41,755 bases of DNA, taken from assembly GCF_000308795.1 (NCBI RefSeq), contig NZ_BAGK01000159.1, positions 1-41,755 of the forward strand, in the 5' to 3' direction. Shown here one piece after another: positions 31,234 through 40,119 of the stretch. Position 1 is the stretch's first letter. Every line of letters begins with the position of its first letter. The translations under genes and the position numbers were made by a program. The notes beneath the pieces are model-generated. The model saw only the letters and a list, made by a program, of their open reading frames with translations, was not told the origin of the DNA and did not search any database. Origin of the DNA: Nocardia thailandica NBRC 100428 (lineage in GTDB: Bacteria; Actinomycetota; Actinomycetes; Mycobacteriales; Mycobacteriaceae).

Positions 31234-31821
31234 TCAGCGCTGGTCGACCTCGACGTCGTAGTTGACGGTGTCGCCGTCCACCGAGGTGACCGTGACCGTC
31301 ACCCCGAGGGTGTCGGCGCCCGCGGTGAGAGTGCAGCGCATGGTCGTGCCGACCGTGCCGTCCAGGTCGCCGGGGCAATCGATCCGGTCGGGCACCTGCC
31401 CGGCCTGCTCGGCCAGGGTCGCCGAGACGGACCGTTCGAGCTCGGCCTCCTCGACGGTGACGTCCCCGGCGGGCGCGGCCGAGGTCGTCGTGGGCGCGGG
31501 GGTCCGGGTGACGGTCGGCGCGGCCGGGTCGACCTTCACGTCGTAATTGACGGTGTCGCCGTCGACCGAGGTCACGGTGACCGTGGCGCCGAGCGTCTCG
31601 CCGCCCGCGGTCACGGTGCAGCGCATGCTCTCGCCGACCTCGCCCTTCAGGTCGCCCGGGCAGTCGACCTTGTCCGGCGTCTCGCCGACCTGGCCCGCCA
31701 GGGTCTGCGACACCGATTTCTCCAGGTCGGCCTCCTTCACCTCCGCTCCCCCGAACTGGACCGAACAACCGGCCAGGGACAGCGCGAGCGCGGACAGGAC
31801 CGCGGCGGCAGTGATCTTCAT
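31234..31821 (-). CDS. Lipoprotein with two tandem DUF4333 domains
   Basis: 195 residues. MKITAAAVLSALALSLAGCSVQFGG is a lipoprotein signal with lipobox LAGC, so the mature protein is anchored by Cys19 on the outer face of the membrane. Two DUF4333 domains follow (about 28-98 and 118-195), each with LxxSVSxTLAxQxGxxPDKVDCPGDLxGxVGxxMRCT and a terminal VTVTSVDGDTVNYDV that is identical in both. A Thr/Pro linker (TVTRTPAPTTTSAAPAG) joins them. Each domain has one Cys pair, likely a disulfide. Single-domain DUF4333 lipoproteins are common in mycobacteria; tandem copies are less so. Function is unknown. Confidence 0.88.
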   Translation of the reverse strand: MKITAAAVLSALALSLAGCSVQFGGAEVKEADLEKSVSQTLAGQVGETPDKVDCPGDLKGEVGESMRCTVTAGGETLGATVTVTSVDGDTVNYDVKVDPAAPTVTRTPAPTTTSAAPAGDVTVEEAELERSVSATLAEQAGQVPDRIDCPGDLDGTVGTTMRCTLTAGADTLGVTVTVTSVDGDTVNYDVEVDQR

Positions 31822-31916
31822 GGGGCACCTCTCGAGAAGCGAGCAACGCTGGTCGCGACAAGATCGGACGATCCGTTGATCGATGTTAACCGCGTGACCT
31901 GCGCGGATCCCCCAAC

Positions 31917-34808
31917 TCAGGCGAGGCGGCGCGGACCGGTGTCGAACCGGCTCGGTTCGGGGCCGATCCGGACCCGCGCGTAGAGGATCGCCACGGACTC
32001 CGGCGCGGCCAGGATCGGATCGCAGACCAGCTCGCGCAGTTCGGGCACGTCGTCGAACAGGGCCGAGATCCGCTGGGCCACCTCGGCCAGCCCGCCGGTG
32101 TCCGTGCCTGCCAGCAGCGGGGCGGCCCGCGGCGCGGCGATGAGGGCGTCGGCGTCCTCGGCGGTCAGCGGCAACGCGCGGTAGGCGCGGTCGCCGAGCA
32201 GGTCGATGATCGTGCCCGAGAGCCCGAACCCGATCACCGAACCGAACGACGGGTCGTCGCGGACCTGCAGCAGGCAGCCCACGCCCTTGGTGGCCATGGC
32301 CTGGATGTGCAGTTCGGGATCGCCGCAGATCTCCACCAGGTCCCCGTAGGCCCGCCGCACGGCGTCGGGGCCCCACAGGTCGAGGCGGACCCCGACCAGG
32401 TCGGGCCGGTGCCGCCACAGCGCCCCGGTGGCCTTGGCCGCCACGGGGTAGCCGAGTTCCTCGGCGGCGGCGACGGCGGCCTCGGCGTCGCCGACCACCC
32501 GGAAGTCGACGACGTCCAGCCCGTAGCAGGCCAGCAGCCGCACCGCCTCGAGATCGTCCAGCCAGCGCGGTCCCCCCTCCGCCAGCCAGCCCGCCACCAG
32601 CCCGCGAGCGGCCTCGGCGTCGAGGCCGGCGGGCCGGGCCGTCGGCGAGACCGGCCGGGCACGCCAGCTCGCGTAACGCTGGACCCTGGCCAGGGCCCGG
32701 GCCGCGCGCTCGGGGTCGGGATAGGACGGGATCGAGCCGCGGGCCGCCGCCCCGCCCGGTCCCGGCACCACCAGCTCGGCCGGGATGCCGGATTCGGCGA
32801 GGAAGGTCGCCAGCACCGGCTTGTCGGGGACCTCGGCCGCCGCGACCCGCAGCGCGTCGCCGAAGCCGTCCATGGGGACCGGCACCGGCGGCGCGACCAC
32901 CACGATCACCGCGTCGACCTGCTCGCTGCGCAGGGCCGCCACCACCGCCTCGCGGTAGTCGCCCGGCGTGGCGGCCGGCCCGAGATCGACGGGGCCGCCT
33001 GCGCGCCCGTCGGCGAGTTCGGGTTCCGGCGGGTCCTGGTTCCGGCCCGGGTCCTCGCCACGCTCCCGGCCGCCGAACAGCGCCTCGACGCCCAGGCGCA
33101 ATCCGCGCGCCGCGCCGCGCCGCTTCTCCCGATGCATCCGCTCGTCGGCCGGCTCCGCCGGGCCGTCGCCGGTCGCCGCGCCGGGCCGCGCGCGCCGCTC
33201 GGTGGGCCGGGCCCCGGCTCCGTGGGGACCGCCGGGCCGCCGGGCGCGCAATCCCTCGGCGGTGACCGCGTCCACGGCGAGCCAGTTCAGCGCGGCGCTG
33301 TTGCCGATGACGGCCACCCGCGGCCCGGCGGGCAGCGGCTGGCAGGCGAGCAGGGCGGCGCAGTCGAACAATTCGGAGATGGAGTCGACCTGGATGAGCC
33401 CGGCGTGCGCGAACAGGTCGCGCATGACGGTGCGGTCGGTGCCGGGGCCCGCGGCGGCGCGGCCGCTGCTGACCGCGACGATCGGCTTGCCCCTGGCCAC
33501 CCGGCGGGCCAGCCGGGAGAACTTGCGCGGATTGCCGAAGCTCTCCAGGTAGAGCAGGATCACCTCGGTCGCGGGGTCGCCGTCCCAGTACTGCAGCAGG
33601 TCGTTGCCCGAGACGTCGGCGCGGTTGCCCGCCGAGACGAAGGTCGACAGCCCCAGGGTGCGCTGCGCCGCCTCGGCCAGGATCGCCGCGCCGAGGGGAC
33701 CCGACTGGCAGAAGAACCCGATGCGCCCGCGTCCGGGCAGCACGGGGGCGAGGGTGGCGTTGAGCGAGACCGCCGGGTCGGCGTTGGCGATGCCGAGCGC
33801 CGCGGGTCCGACCACCCGCATGCCGTGGCCGCGCGCGGCGGCGACGAGGTCGGCTTCGGCGGCCAGCCCGTCGGGACCGGTCTCCCCGAAGCCGGCGGTG
33901 AGCACCACCAATCCCTTGACGCCCTTGGCCATACAGTCGTCGAGTACCGACCCGATCGCCGCGGGCGGCACCGCGACCACCGCGAGGTCGACCTCGTCGG
34001 GGATCTCGCGCACCGTCGGATACGCCCGCACCCCCTGCACCGACCGCCTGCGCGGGTTGACCGGGAACACCGGCCCGGTGAACCCGCCCGCGAGCAGGTT
34101 GGCCAGGACCGCGCCGCCGATCCGTTCGCGGCCCGCGCTCGCCCCGATGACCGCCACCGAGCCCGGCGTGAGCAGGTTGCCTACGCTGCGCGCCTCCGAG
34201 GCCGCCTCGCGGGCGTCGCGGACCGCGCGCAGCGCCTCGGTGGGGTCGATGGCGAACTCGAGGTGCAGTTCGGCGCCGTCGCGGCTGTGCTGGATCTGGT
34301 AGCCCGCGTCACGGAACACGGTCACCATCGCGGCGTTCTCGGCCAGCACCTCGGCGACGAAGGCGCCGATGTCGTTCTCCGCGGCCGCGCCCGCCAGGTG
34401 CTCGAGCAGGATCGAGCCGAGGCCGCGGCCCTGATGGTCGTCGGCGACGACGAAGGCGACCTCGGCGGCGCGGGCGCCCTCGCGCGGGAGCAGTTCGTAA
34501 CGGGCGACGCCGATGATCGTCTCGCCCAGCAGGGCGACCAGCCCGACCCGGTCGTGGTAGTCGACGTGGGTGGTGCGGTACATGTCGCGGGGCGAGATCC
34601 GGGGATACGGCCCGAAATAGCGCAGGTACCGAGTGCGTTCGGAGAGCTGGTCGTGGAACCGGTGCAGGGCCTCGGCGTCGGCGGGCACGATGGGGCGGAT
34701 GCGCACCACGCCGCCGTCGGCGGCGAGCACGTCGCCGAACCACTGCGCGGGCGGGGGCGGCGGCTCGGCCGGGGTGTCCGGGGTGTCGGGCAGCAGCGGC
34801 TCAGTCAC
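31917..34808 (-). CDS. Bifunctional GNAT acyltransferase / NDP-forming acyl-CoA synthetase (Pat-like)
   Basis: 963 residues. GNAT domain about 25-190 (IRPIVPADAEALHRFHDQLSERTRYLRYFG; acetyl-CoA loop DHQGRGLGSILLEHL). Then the ligase-like half: CoA-binding Rossmann domain (about 205-330, GSVAVIGASAGRERIGG), flavodoxin-like domains (330-700, with FFCQSGPLGAAILAEA and LLYLESFGNPRKF), and an ATP-grasp domain (720-955, AEEAAELGYPVAAKATG-like and LLQVRDDPSFGSVIGFG). GNAT-first order differs from Salmonella Pat, whose GNAT is last. These proteins acetylate lysines of metabolic enzymes, classically acetyl-CoA synthetase; the ligase half is usually regulatory. Residues about 518-600 form an Arg/Gly/Pro-rich insertion not expected in the family. 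The GTG overlaps the acuC stop by 8 bp. Confidence 0.85.
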   Translation of the reverse strand: MTEPLLPDTPDTPAEPPPPPAQWFGDVLAADGGVVRIRPIVPADAEALHRFHDQLSERTRYLRYFGPYPRISPRDMYRTTHVDYHDRVGLVALLGETIIGVARYELLPREGARAAEVAFVVADDHQGRGLGSILLEHLAGAAAENDIGAFVAEVLAENAAMVTVFRDAGYQIQHSRDGAELHLEFAIDPTEALRAVRDAREAASEARSVGNLLTPGSVAVIGASAGRERIGGAVLANLLAGGFTGPVFPVNPRRRSVQGVRAYPTVREIPDEVDLAVVAVPPAAIGSVLDDCMAKGVKGLVVLTAGFGETGPDGLAAEADLVAAARGHGMRVVGPAALGIANADPAVSLNATLAPVLPGRGRIGFFCQSGPLGAAILAEAAQRTLGLSTFVSAGNRADVSGNDLLQYWDGDPATEVILLYLESFGNPRKFSRLARRVARGKPIVAVSSGRAAAGPGTDRTVMRDLFAHAGLIQVDSISELFDCAALLACQPLPAGPRVAVIGNSAALNWLAVDAVTAEGLRARRPGGPHGAGARPTERRARPGAATGDGPAEPADERMHREKRRGAARGLRLGVEALFGGRERGEDPGRNQDPPEPELADGRAGGPVDLGPAATPGDYREAVVAALRSEQVDAVIVVVAPPVPVPMDGFGDALRVAAAEVPDKPVLATFLAESGIPAELVVPGPGGAAARGSIPSYPDPERAARALARVQRYASWRARPVSPTARPAGLDAEAARGLVAGWLAEGGPRWLDDLEAVRLLACYGLDVVDFRVVGDAEAAVAAAEELGYPVAAKATGALWRHRPDLVGVRLDLWGPDAVRRAYGDLVEICGDPELHIQAMATKGVGCLLQVRDDPSFGSVIGFGLSGTIIDLLGDRAYRALPLTAEDADALIAAPRAAPLLAGTDTGGLAEVAQRISALFDDVPELRELVCDPILAAPESVAILYARVRIGPEPSRFDTGPRRLA

Positions 34809-36042
34809 GGGGATCCTCCGGGTCGAGGCCGAGCAGGCCGAAACTGGCCCGGCGCGTGGCCGATACGGCCATGTCGACCGCGCGCAGCGCCCGCACCCGG
34901 TCGCCCGCCAGGGTCTCGGGGGTGCCGCCCGGCCCGTCCCAGCGGCGGAACGCCACGTCGCCGCCGTCGCCCATGGTGGCGGGCGGCTGCACCCGTGGGG
35001 CCGCGGCGCGGACCTGCTCGGCCCAGTCCGCCGGCACCGGCGTCGCCGGGTCGACCGGCCGGTCCAGCGCGATGGCCAGCAGGTGGGTCCAGGCCCGCGG
35101 CACCACCCGCACGACGCCGTAGCCGCCGCCACCGACGGCCAGCCACCGGCCCTCGGCGTAGGTGTCGGCGAGCTCGCGCATCGCCAGGAACGCCGCGCGC
35201 TGGCCGTCGACGGTCAGTTCGAGGTCGGCGAGGGGGTCCTCGCGGTGGGTGTCGACCCCGCACTGGCTCACCACGATCTGCGGACGGAAGGCGGCCACCG
35301 CGCCCGGCACCACCGCGTGGAAGCCGCGCAGCCATTCCGCGTCGCGGGTGCCGGGCAGCAGCGGCAGGTTGATCGAGGCGCCCTCCCCCGCGCCGACTCC
35401 GGTCTCCTCCGGCCAGCCGGTGTTGGGCCACAGGGTGGCCGGGTGCTGGTGCACCGACACGGTGAGCACGCGGGGGTCGCCGTAGAACGCGGCCTGCACC
35501 CCGTCGCCGTGGTGCACGTCGACGTCGAGGTAGGCGATGCGGTCGAAGCCGTGGTCGAGCAGCCACGAGATGGCCACGGCCACATCGTTGTACACGCAGA
35601 AGCCCGAGGCCGCGTTCGGCATCGCGTGGTGCATGCCGCCGCCGATGCTGACCGCGCGGCGGGTGCGGCCTGCCGCGATCTCCCGCGCGGCGGCCAGGGT
35701 TCCGCCGACGATGACCGACGCGGCCTCGTGCATGTGCGGGAAGACCGGGTTGTCGGCGGTGGCCAGCCCGAACGCGGTGTCCTCGGGAGCGGGCGGTCCG
35801 GAAGAGGCCCGCTGCACGGCCTCGATGTAGGCGGGGCTGTGCACCCGCAGCAGCTCGGCCCGGCCCGCCGGTGCGGGATCGAGACTTTCGACACCCTCGA
35901 GCACGCCGAGACTCCGCGCCAGTGACATGGTGTATTGCAGGCGTGCGGGTTTCATCGGATGGTCCGGGCTCCACGAATAGCCGAGGAATCGCTCGGTCCA
36001 CACGACCGTCCCCGCCCGCGGGTGGTGCGGCACAGTGACCAT
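34801..36042 (-). CDS. acuC: AcuC-like class I/II histone deacetylase-family enzyme
   Basis: 413 residues of the arginase/deacetylase fold. GGGMHHAMPNAASGFCVYNDVAVAI holds the tandem catalytic His pair and YND, IAYLDVDVHHGDGVQAAFYGD supplies the Asp and His zinc ligands, and VVSQCGVDTHREDPLADLELT the second zinc Asp. GGGGYG near the end stands where the deacetylase transition-state Tyr belongs. AcuC removes acetyl groups from acetyl-CoA synthetase lysine in Bacillus, restoring activity. Here it is the first gene of an operon whose second gene is the opposing GNAT enzyme, overlapping by 8 bp. It is transcribed from a leaderless promoter on the minus strand, divergent from ideR. Confidence 0.88.
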   Translation of the reverse strand: MVTVPHHPRAGTVVWTERFLGYSWSPDHPMKPARLQYTMSLARSLGVLEGVESLDPAPAGRAELLRVHSPAYIEAVQRASSGPPAPEDTAFGLATADNPVFPHMHEAASVIVGGTLAAAREIAAGRTRRAVSIGGGMHHAMPNAASGFCVYNDVAVAISWLLDHGFDRIAYLDVDVHHGDGVQAAFYGDPRVLTVSVHQHPATLWPNTGWPEETGVGAGEGASINLPLLPGTRDAEWLRGFHAVVPGAVAAFRPQIVVSQCGVDTHREDPLADLELTVDGQRAAFLAMRELADTYAEGRWLAVGGGGYGVVRVVPRAWTHLLAIALDRPVDPATPVPADWAEQVRAAAPRVQPPATMGDGGDVAFRRWDGPGGTPETLAGDRVRALRAVDMAVSATRRASFGLLGLDPEDPRD

Positions 36043-36055
36043 GCTCGCCACGCTA
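36040..36055 (-). promoter_or_regulatory. Leaderless promoter of the acuC operon
   Basis: On the minus strand, TAGCGT, seven bases, then the ATG start of acuC. Confidence 0.55.
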
Positions 36056-36190
36056 GCCGGAAGCAGGCTCACCCGTCCGTTGTTGACATGCAGTAGAAAT
36101 AACGCCGCAGCCGGACGCGGCCGCGCGGTGGGGTCTCCACCGCCGCCGTGGCACGCCGGGACGGCGCACCGACGAACCCGCGCACGCAGG

Positions 36191-36196
36191 TAGAAT
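36191..36196 (+). promoter_or_regulatory. -10 element of ideR-galE
   Basis: TAGAAT lies 23 bp before the GTG of ideR, with GAAGGGG between as ribosome-binding site. I found no IdeR/DtxR-type box in the 177-bp acuC-ideR gap. Confidence 0.55.
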
Positions 36197-36219
36197 TCAT
36201 CCCGACGAAGGGGTAACAG

Positions 36220-36906
36220 GTGAAGGATCTGGTCGACACCACGGAGATGTATCTCCGTACCATCTACGACCTCGAGGAGGAGGGGGTGGTGCCGCTGCGC
36301 GCGCGCATCGCCGAACGCCTCGAGCAGAGTGGTCCCACGGTGAGCCAGACGGTGGCGCGCATGGAACGCGACGGCCTGCTCCAGGTCGCCGGCGACCGGC
36401 ATCTGGAACTCACCGACAAGGGCCGCGCGATGGCGGTCGCGGTCATGCGCAAGCACCGGCTCGCCGAGCGCCTGCTGGTCGATATCATCGGCCTCGAGTG
36501 GGAGAACGTGCACGCGGAGGCCTGTCGCTGGGAGCACGTGATGAGCGAGGAGGTGGAGCGCCGCCTGGTCGAGGTGCTCAACCACCCGACCACCTCCCCC
36601 TACGGCAACCCCATCCCCGGCCTGGACGAGCTGGGCATCGCCGACGCGCTGACCGCCGAGGAGCAGCTGGTGCGGCTCTCGGAGCTGCCGACGGGCACCG
36701 TGCACGCGGTGGTGGTGCGGCGGCTGGCCGAGCACATCCAGACCGATCCCGAGGTCATCGGCCGGCTGCGCGAGGCGGGCGTGGTCCCCGACGCCCGCGT
36801 GACCGTGGAGAACAAGCCGGGCGCGGTGGTGATCACCGTGCCGGGGCACAGTGGGTTCGAATTGTCCGACGAGATGGCGCACGCCGTCCAGGTGAAGCTG
36901 GTCTGA
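36220..36906 (+). CDS. ideR: Iron-dependent repressor IdeR (DtxR family)
   Basis: 228 residues, close to the 230 of M. tuberculosis IdeR and near-identical by memory through the first 140. VDTTEMYLRTIYDLEEEG and IAERLEQSGPTVSQTVARMERDGLL form the winged helix-turn-helix; MRKHRLAERLLVDIIG and VHAEACRWEHVMS form the dimerization and metal domain. The metal ligands expected at Met10, His79, Glu83, His98, Cys102, Glu105 and His106 are all in place. The C-terminal SH3-like domain (about 150-228) ends FELSDEMAHAVQVKLV. With Fe2+ it represses siderophore genes and activates iron storage. The GTG has GAAGGGG upstream. galE follows after three bases. Confidence 0.97.
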   Translation: MKDLVDTTEMYLRTIYDLEEEGVVPLRARIAERLEQSGPTVSQTVARMERDGLLQVAGDRHLELTDKGRAMAVAVMRKHRLAERLLVDIIGLEWENVHAEACRWEHVMSEEVERRLVEVLNHPTTSPYGNPIPGLDELGIADALTAEEQLVRLSELPTGTVHAVVVRRLAEHIQTDPEVIGRLREAGVVPDARVTVENKPGAVVITVPGHSGFELSDEMAHAVQVKLV

Positions 36907-36909
36907 TCC

Positions 36910-37890
36910 GTGAAACTTCTGGTGACCGGCGGTGCCGGCTACGTGGGCGGCGTCTGCGCCCGGGTCCTGCTCGACGAGGGGCACGAGGTCGTCGTGGTCG
37001 ACGACCTCTCGACCGGCAACGCCGACGGCGTGCCCGAGGGCGCCCGGTTCGCCGAGGGTGACATCGCCACCACCGCGCCCGCGCTGCTGAAGGCCGAATC
37101 CTTCGACGGCGTCCTGCATTTCGCCGCGCAGTCGCTGGTCGGCGAATCGGTGGAGCGGCCGGAGAAGTACTGGCAGGGCAACGTCGTCAAGACGCTGACC
37201 CTGCTCGAGGCCATCCGCGAGACCGGCACCCCGCGCCTGGTGTTCTCGTCCACGGCCGCGGTGTACGGCGAGCCGGAGCAGGTACCGATCACCGAGGCCG
37301 CGCCCACCCGCCCGACCAACCCCTACGGCGCGACGAAGCTGGCCATCGATCACGCCATCACCTCCTACGCGACCGCGCACGGTCTGGCCGCGACCAGCCT
37401 GCGCTACTTCAACGTCGCCGGCGCGTACGGCGGGCTCGGCGAGAACCGCGTGGTGGAGACCCACCTGATCCCGCTGGTGCTGCAGGTCGCGCTCGGGCAC
37501 CGCAAGGCGATCTCGGTGTACGGCACCGACTGGCCGACCCCGGACGGCACCTGCGTCCGCGACTACATCCACATCCGCGACCTGGCCCAGGCCCATCTGC
37601 TGGCGCTGTCGCAGGCCCAGGCGGGCAGTCACCGCATCTTCAACCTCGGCTCGGGCACGGGTTTCTCCGTGCGCGAGGTCATCTCGGCGTGCGAGCGGGT
37701 CACCGGCCTGCCCATCGCGGCGATCGACGCCCCGCGGCGCGCGGGCGATCCCGCCGTGCTGATCGCCTCGAGCGAGCAGGCGGAGGCCGAGCTCGGGTGG
37801 CGGCCCGAGCACAACGATCTCGACGAGATCGTCACCGACGCCTGGTCCTTCCTGCGGTCGCTGGGCGAGCGGGCGCACAGCGCCCGCTGA
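36910..37890 (+). CDS. galE: UDP-glucose 4-epimerase
   Basis: 326 residues of the extended SDR fold. [21 protein letters not shown] carries TGxxGxxG with VVDDLSTGN binding [19 protein letters not shown] supplies the catalytic Ser/Thr, [16 protein letters not shown] the YxxxK, and [12 protein letters not shown] the sugar-binding segment. GalE interconverts UDP-glucose and UDP-galactose, which feeds arabinogalactan and other cell-envelope glycans in these bacteria. It is co-transcribed with ideR, which is also the arrangement of dtxR-galE in corynebacteria, and starts at GTG three bases after the ideR stop. Its own stop is eight bases from the convergent DUF4192 stop. Confidence 0.94.
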   Translation: MKLLVTGGAGYVGGVCARVLLDEGHEVVVVDDLSTGNADGVPEGARFAEGDIATTAPALLKAESFDGVLHFAAQSLVGESVERPEKYWQGNVVKTLTLLEAIRETGTPRLVFSSTAAVYGEPEQVPITEAAPTRPTNPYGATKLAIDHAITSYATAHGLAATSLRYFNVAGAYGGLGENRVVETHLIPLVLQVALGHRKAISVYGTDWPTPDGTCVRDYIHIRDLAQAHLLALSQAQAGSHRIFNLGSGTGFSVREVISACERVTGLPIAAIDAPRRAGDPAVLIASSEQAEAELGWRPEHNDLDEIVTDAWSFLRSLGERAHSAR

Positions 37891-37898
37891 TCGCGTCC

Positions 37899-39047
37899 TC
37901 ACCGGCACACCGGCCCGAGGTCGACGCCCAGTTCCGCGGCGATCGCGTGGCCGCTTTCGGCGAGTCTGCGCAACCGTTCCGGGCGCAGGCCGCTCTGCAG
38001 GGCGGCCTCGAGCAGCACCGCCATCGGATGCGTGGCGTCGGCGTCGGTGGCCGCGGCCAGCGCGATCCCGGCCAGCGGCCCGTCGCCGCGCAGGTAGGCG
38101 CTGAATCCGGCCAGCGCGGCGGCCTCGGCGCGATCGGTGCCCGCGGTGACCCGGCACAGCTGGATCCACAGCGCCTCGGCCGCGCCCGCGTATTCGCCGA
38201 GGGCCAGCCCGTACAGCGCGTCGCGCAGCACCCGGTCGGCCAGCAGCGCGGCGAGCTGGGCCAGTTCCAGGTCGGTGCGTGGTTCCCCGTCGGCGTGCCC
38301 GGCGATCTGCCACAGCGTCCATTCCAGTGCACCGCGCCGGTAGGCGGCCTCGCGGTCGGCCCGCGCCGCGGCGGTCAGCGCGTCGGCGAAGCGCGCCCGG
38401 GCGGCCGCCAGTTCGTCCAGCACCGCGTCGACGCGCCCGCGCTCGGCCACGACGAGATCGGTCAGCTCCCGGCGGCTGCGCCGGATCTGTTTGCCGTCGA
38501 GGACCTGCGCCACCGCCACCGGGGAGGCCGCCGGATCGCGCACGGTGCCCGCGTGCGGTCCACGCAGATCGCGGTAGGGGGCGCCGCGGACGATCCGCTC
38601 GACCCACCACAGCCCGCCCAGCCCGGGACCCGCCGCGTCGAGCGCGGCGAACAGCGCCGCGCGGCGGCGGGTGCCGGCCCCGCGGTCGTCGACGACGACG
38701 GCGAGCAGGTCGATCGCCCGCTCGCGCACGCAGAGGGTGCCGAGGCAGTCGGCGAGGCGGTCGGGCGCGTCCGGCCCGGTCAGGGCGTCGAGGTCGAACC
38801 GGACGACGGCCTCGATGCCCGCCGTGCCCGCCCGCGGCCCGTGGCACAGCACGCCGACGACCAGGGACCGTTCGGGGACGAAGCCGAGCAGGGCCGGGAG
38901 GGCGGCGATGAGTTCGCCGGGGTCGCCGATCCGCAGCGGCGGCGGCACCGCGACCGGATAGCGCGGCACGGTGTCGGCGCAGGTCAGCGCCCGGGGGAAG
39001 GGTGCGCCGCGGCGCAGGCGGCGTGGGGAGTTCGTCGGGGGTGTCAT
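37899..39047 (-). CDS. DUF4192 family protein
   Basis: 382 residues, soluble. An N-terminal basic stretch (1-30) precedes RIGDPGELIAALPALLGFVPERSLVVGVLC, the DUF4192 hallmark, followed by CVRERAIDLLAVVVDD. The C-terminal half is alpha-helical and Ala-rich (ADRVLRDALYGLALGEYAGAAEALWIQLCR, then DGPLAGIALAAATDADATHPMAVLLEAAL) and reads like TPR-type repeats. No catalytic motif or membrane segment is visible, and the family has no known function beyond conservation in actinobacteria. The ATG giving MTPPTN is preferred; an upstream start at 39077 has no supporting site. A CAGGGT box sits seven bases upstream at leaderless distance. Confidence 0.85.
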   Translation of the reverse strand: MTPPTNSPRRLRRGAPFPRALTCADTVPRYPVAVPPPLRIGDPGELIAALPALLGFVPERSLVVGVLCHGPRAGTAGIEAVVRFDLDALTGPDAPDRLADCLGTLCVRERAIDLLAVVVDDRGAGTRRRAALFAALDAAGPGLGGLWWVERIVRGAPYRDLRGPHAGTVRDPAASPVAVAQVLDGKQIRRSRRELTDLVVAERGRVDAVLDELAAARARFADALTAAARADREAAYRRGALEWTLWQIAGHADGEPRTDLELAQLAALLADRVLRDALYGLALGEYAGAAEALWIQLCRVTAGTDRAEAAALAGFSAYLRGDGPLAGIALAAATDADATHPMAVLLEAALQSGLRPERLRRLAESGHAIAAELGVDLGPVCR

Positions 39048-39202
39048 GGCGTCCACCCTGCGCCGGGCGCGGGCCACGGCCGCGGCGGTGACCTGGGCTT
39101 TCCCCTGCCCTGTTGGCGAGCGGTGTGCCTGTGGACGGCGGCGCCCTCGCGGACCCCCGCGGGCGCGGACCTGTCGGTGGTGCCTGCTACGCCCCGGCGG
39201 GG

Positions 39203-39931
39203 CTACCGCCGCACGGTGCGCACGGCGGTGGCGAACAGGTCGTCGACGGCGGCGGCGTCGACCGCGCCGTCGCCGAAGGTCATCGAGGTGACGGTGATGC
39301 GGACGTCACCGATCTGCCCGACCGAGGTCTGCATGGTCTGGGTGAGCCCGCGGCCGCCGACGGCGGGAACGACGGTGCGCCGCAGCGAGATCGCGTCGTC
39401 GGCGCCGGCAGGCACCCGGGTGTCGAGCGTCGTGGTGACCGTGGATCCGGCGCCCGCCCGCTCCACCGTCATCGTCGGGCAGCCGGCCAGCTGGGCGCGC
39501 AGCGCGCCCAGCGGAGCGTTCGTGCGGGCCAGCTCGACCGTGAGCGTGGCCCGGCTGGCGTCGTCGGTGCCCACGGCCACGGCGGTGCGGTCCTCGCCCG
39601 GCTCGGATTCCGGCGGCGTGCAGCCCGGCGGGTCGACGCGCGCGCCCTGCCCGACGCCGTCGAGATCGCCCGCGGCGGCCACCGCGGCCTGCGCGGGCAG
39701 CACGACCGCCGGGTAGCGCGGCGGGAACTGCGCCGGGGTGGGCAGCAGCTGGGCGAGCGGGGTGTCGATGTGCCGCACGACCGCCGCGGTCTCGGCCACC
39801 GGGCTCCCGGAGACCAGGTCGCCGCACCCGGCGGCCGCGCACAGCAGCAGGCCCGCCCCGGCCGCCCGCAGCACCGGCCGCGGGGTCCGGCTCCGGTTCC
39901 CGCCGTCGCGCACCTGGTTCACGAGCTCCAC
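39203..39931 (-). CDS. Secreted lipoprotein, PknH_C/sensor-domain-like
   Basis: 242 residues. A signal segment runs [20 protein letters not shown], with AAGC as a possible lipobox at about residue 36. The mature part ([96 protein letters not shown]) has the alternating strand/helix pattern and paired cysteines (CTPP and GCPT) of mycobacterial sensor-domain lipoproteins related to the extracellular part of PknH. Two GTG starts (39931 and 39922) are possible: the inner one has GGAG and a CACAGT box at leaderless distance, the outer one gives the longer form used here. Function is unknown. Confidence 0.72.
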   Translation of the reverse strand: MELVNQVRDGGNRSRTPRPVLRAAGAGLLLCAAAGCGDLVSGSPVAETAAVVRHIDTPLAQLLPTPAQFPPRYPAVVLPAQAAVAAAGDLDGVGQGARVDPPGCTPPESEPGEDRTAVAVGTDDASRATLTVELARTNAPLGALRAQLAGCPTMTVERAGAGSTVTTTLDTRVPAGADDAISLRRTVVPAVGGRGLTQTMQTSVGQIGDVRITVTSMTFGDGAVDAAAVDDLFATAVRTVRR

Positions 39932-40119
39932 TGTGCCCTACGGCCGATGTCGTGGTCGGCCGCCACGCCGGGGAATGCCGGGTCGCGCCGGGCTGTTGTC
40001 AGGAGTCGGGCCCCGCGCTGCGCGGGGAGTCTGCGGTGCCCGTGCGGGCATGGGGGACAATGGAGACCGGGCCGTCACGCCACCGCGCCCGGCACGAGGA
40101 CCAGAGGAAGGAGATGGCG

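Noticed and set aside
32307..35372. 1021-codon frame opposite the GNAT and acuC genes
   Set aside because: Composition is Gly/Arg/Asp/His without motifs, and both minus-strand genes have complete domain sets.
36043..36219. IdeR/DtxR box in front of ideR or acuC
   Set aside because: I looked for TTAGGTTAGGCTAACCTAA-like sequence and found nothing above isolated matches; TAGAAT and TAGCGT read better as -10 boxes.
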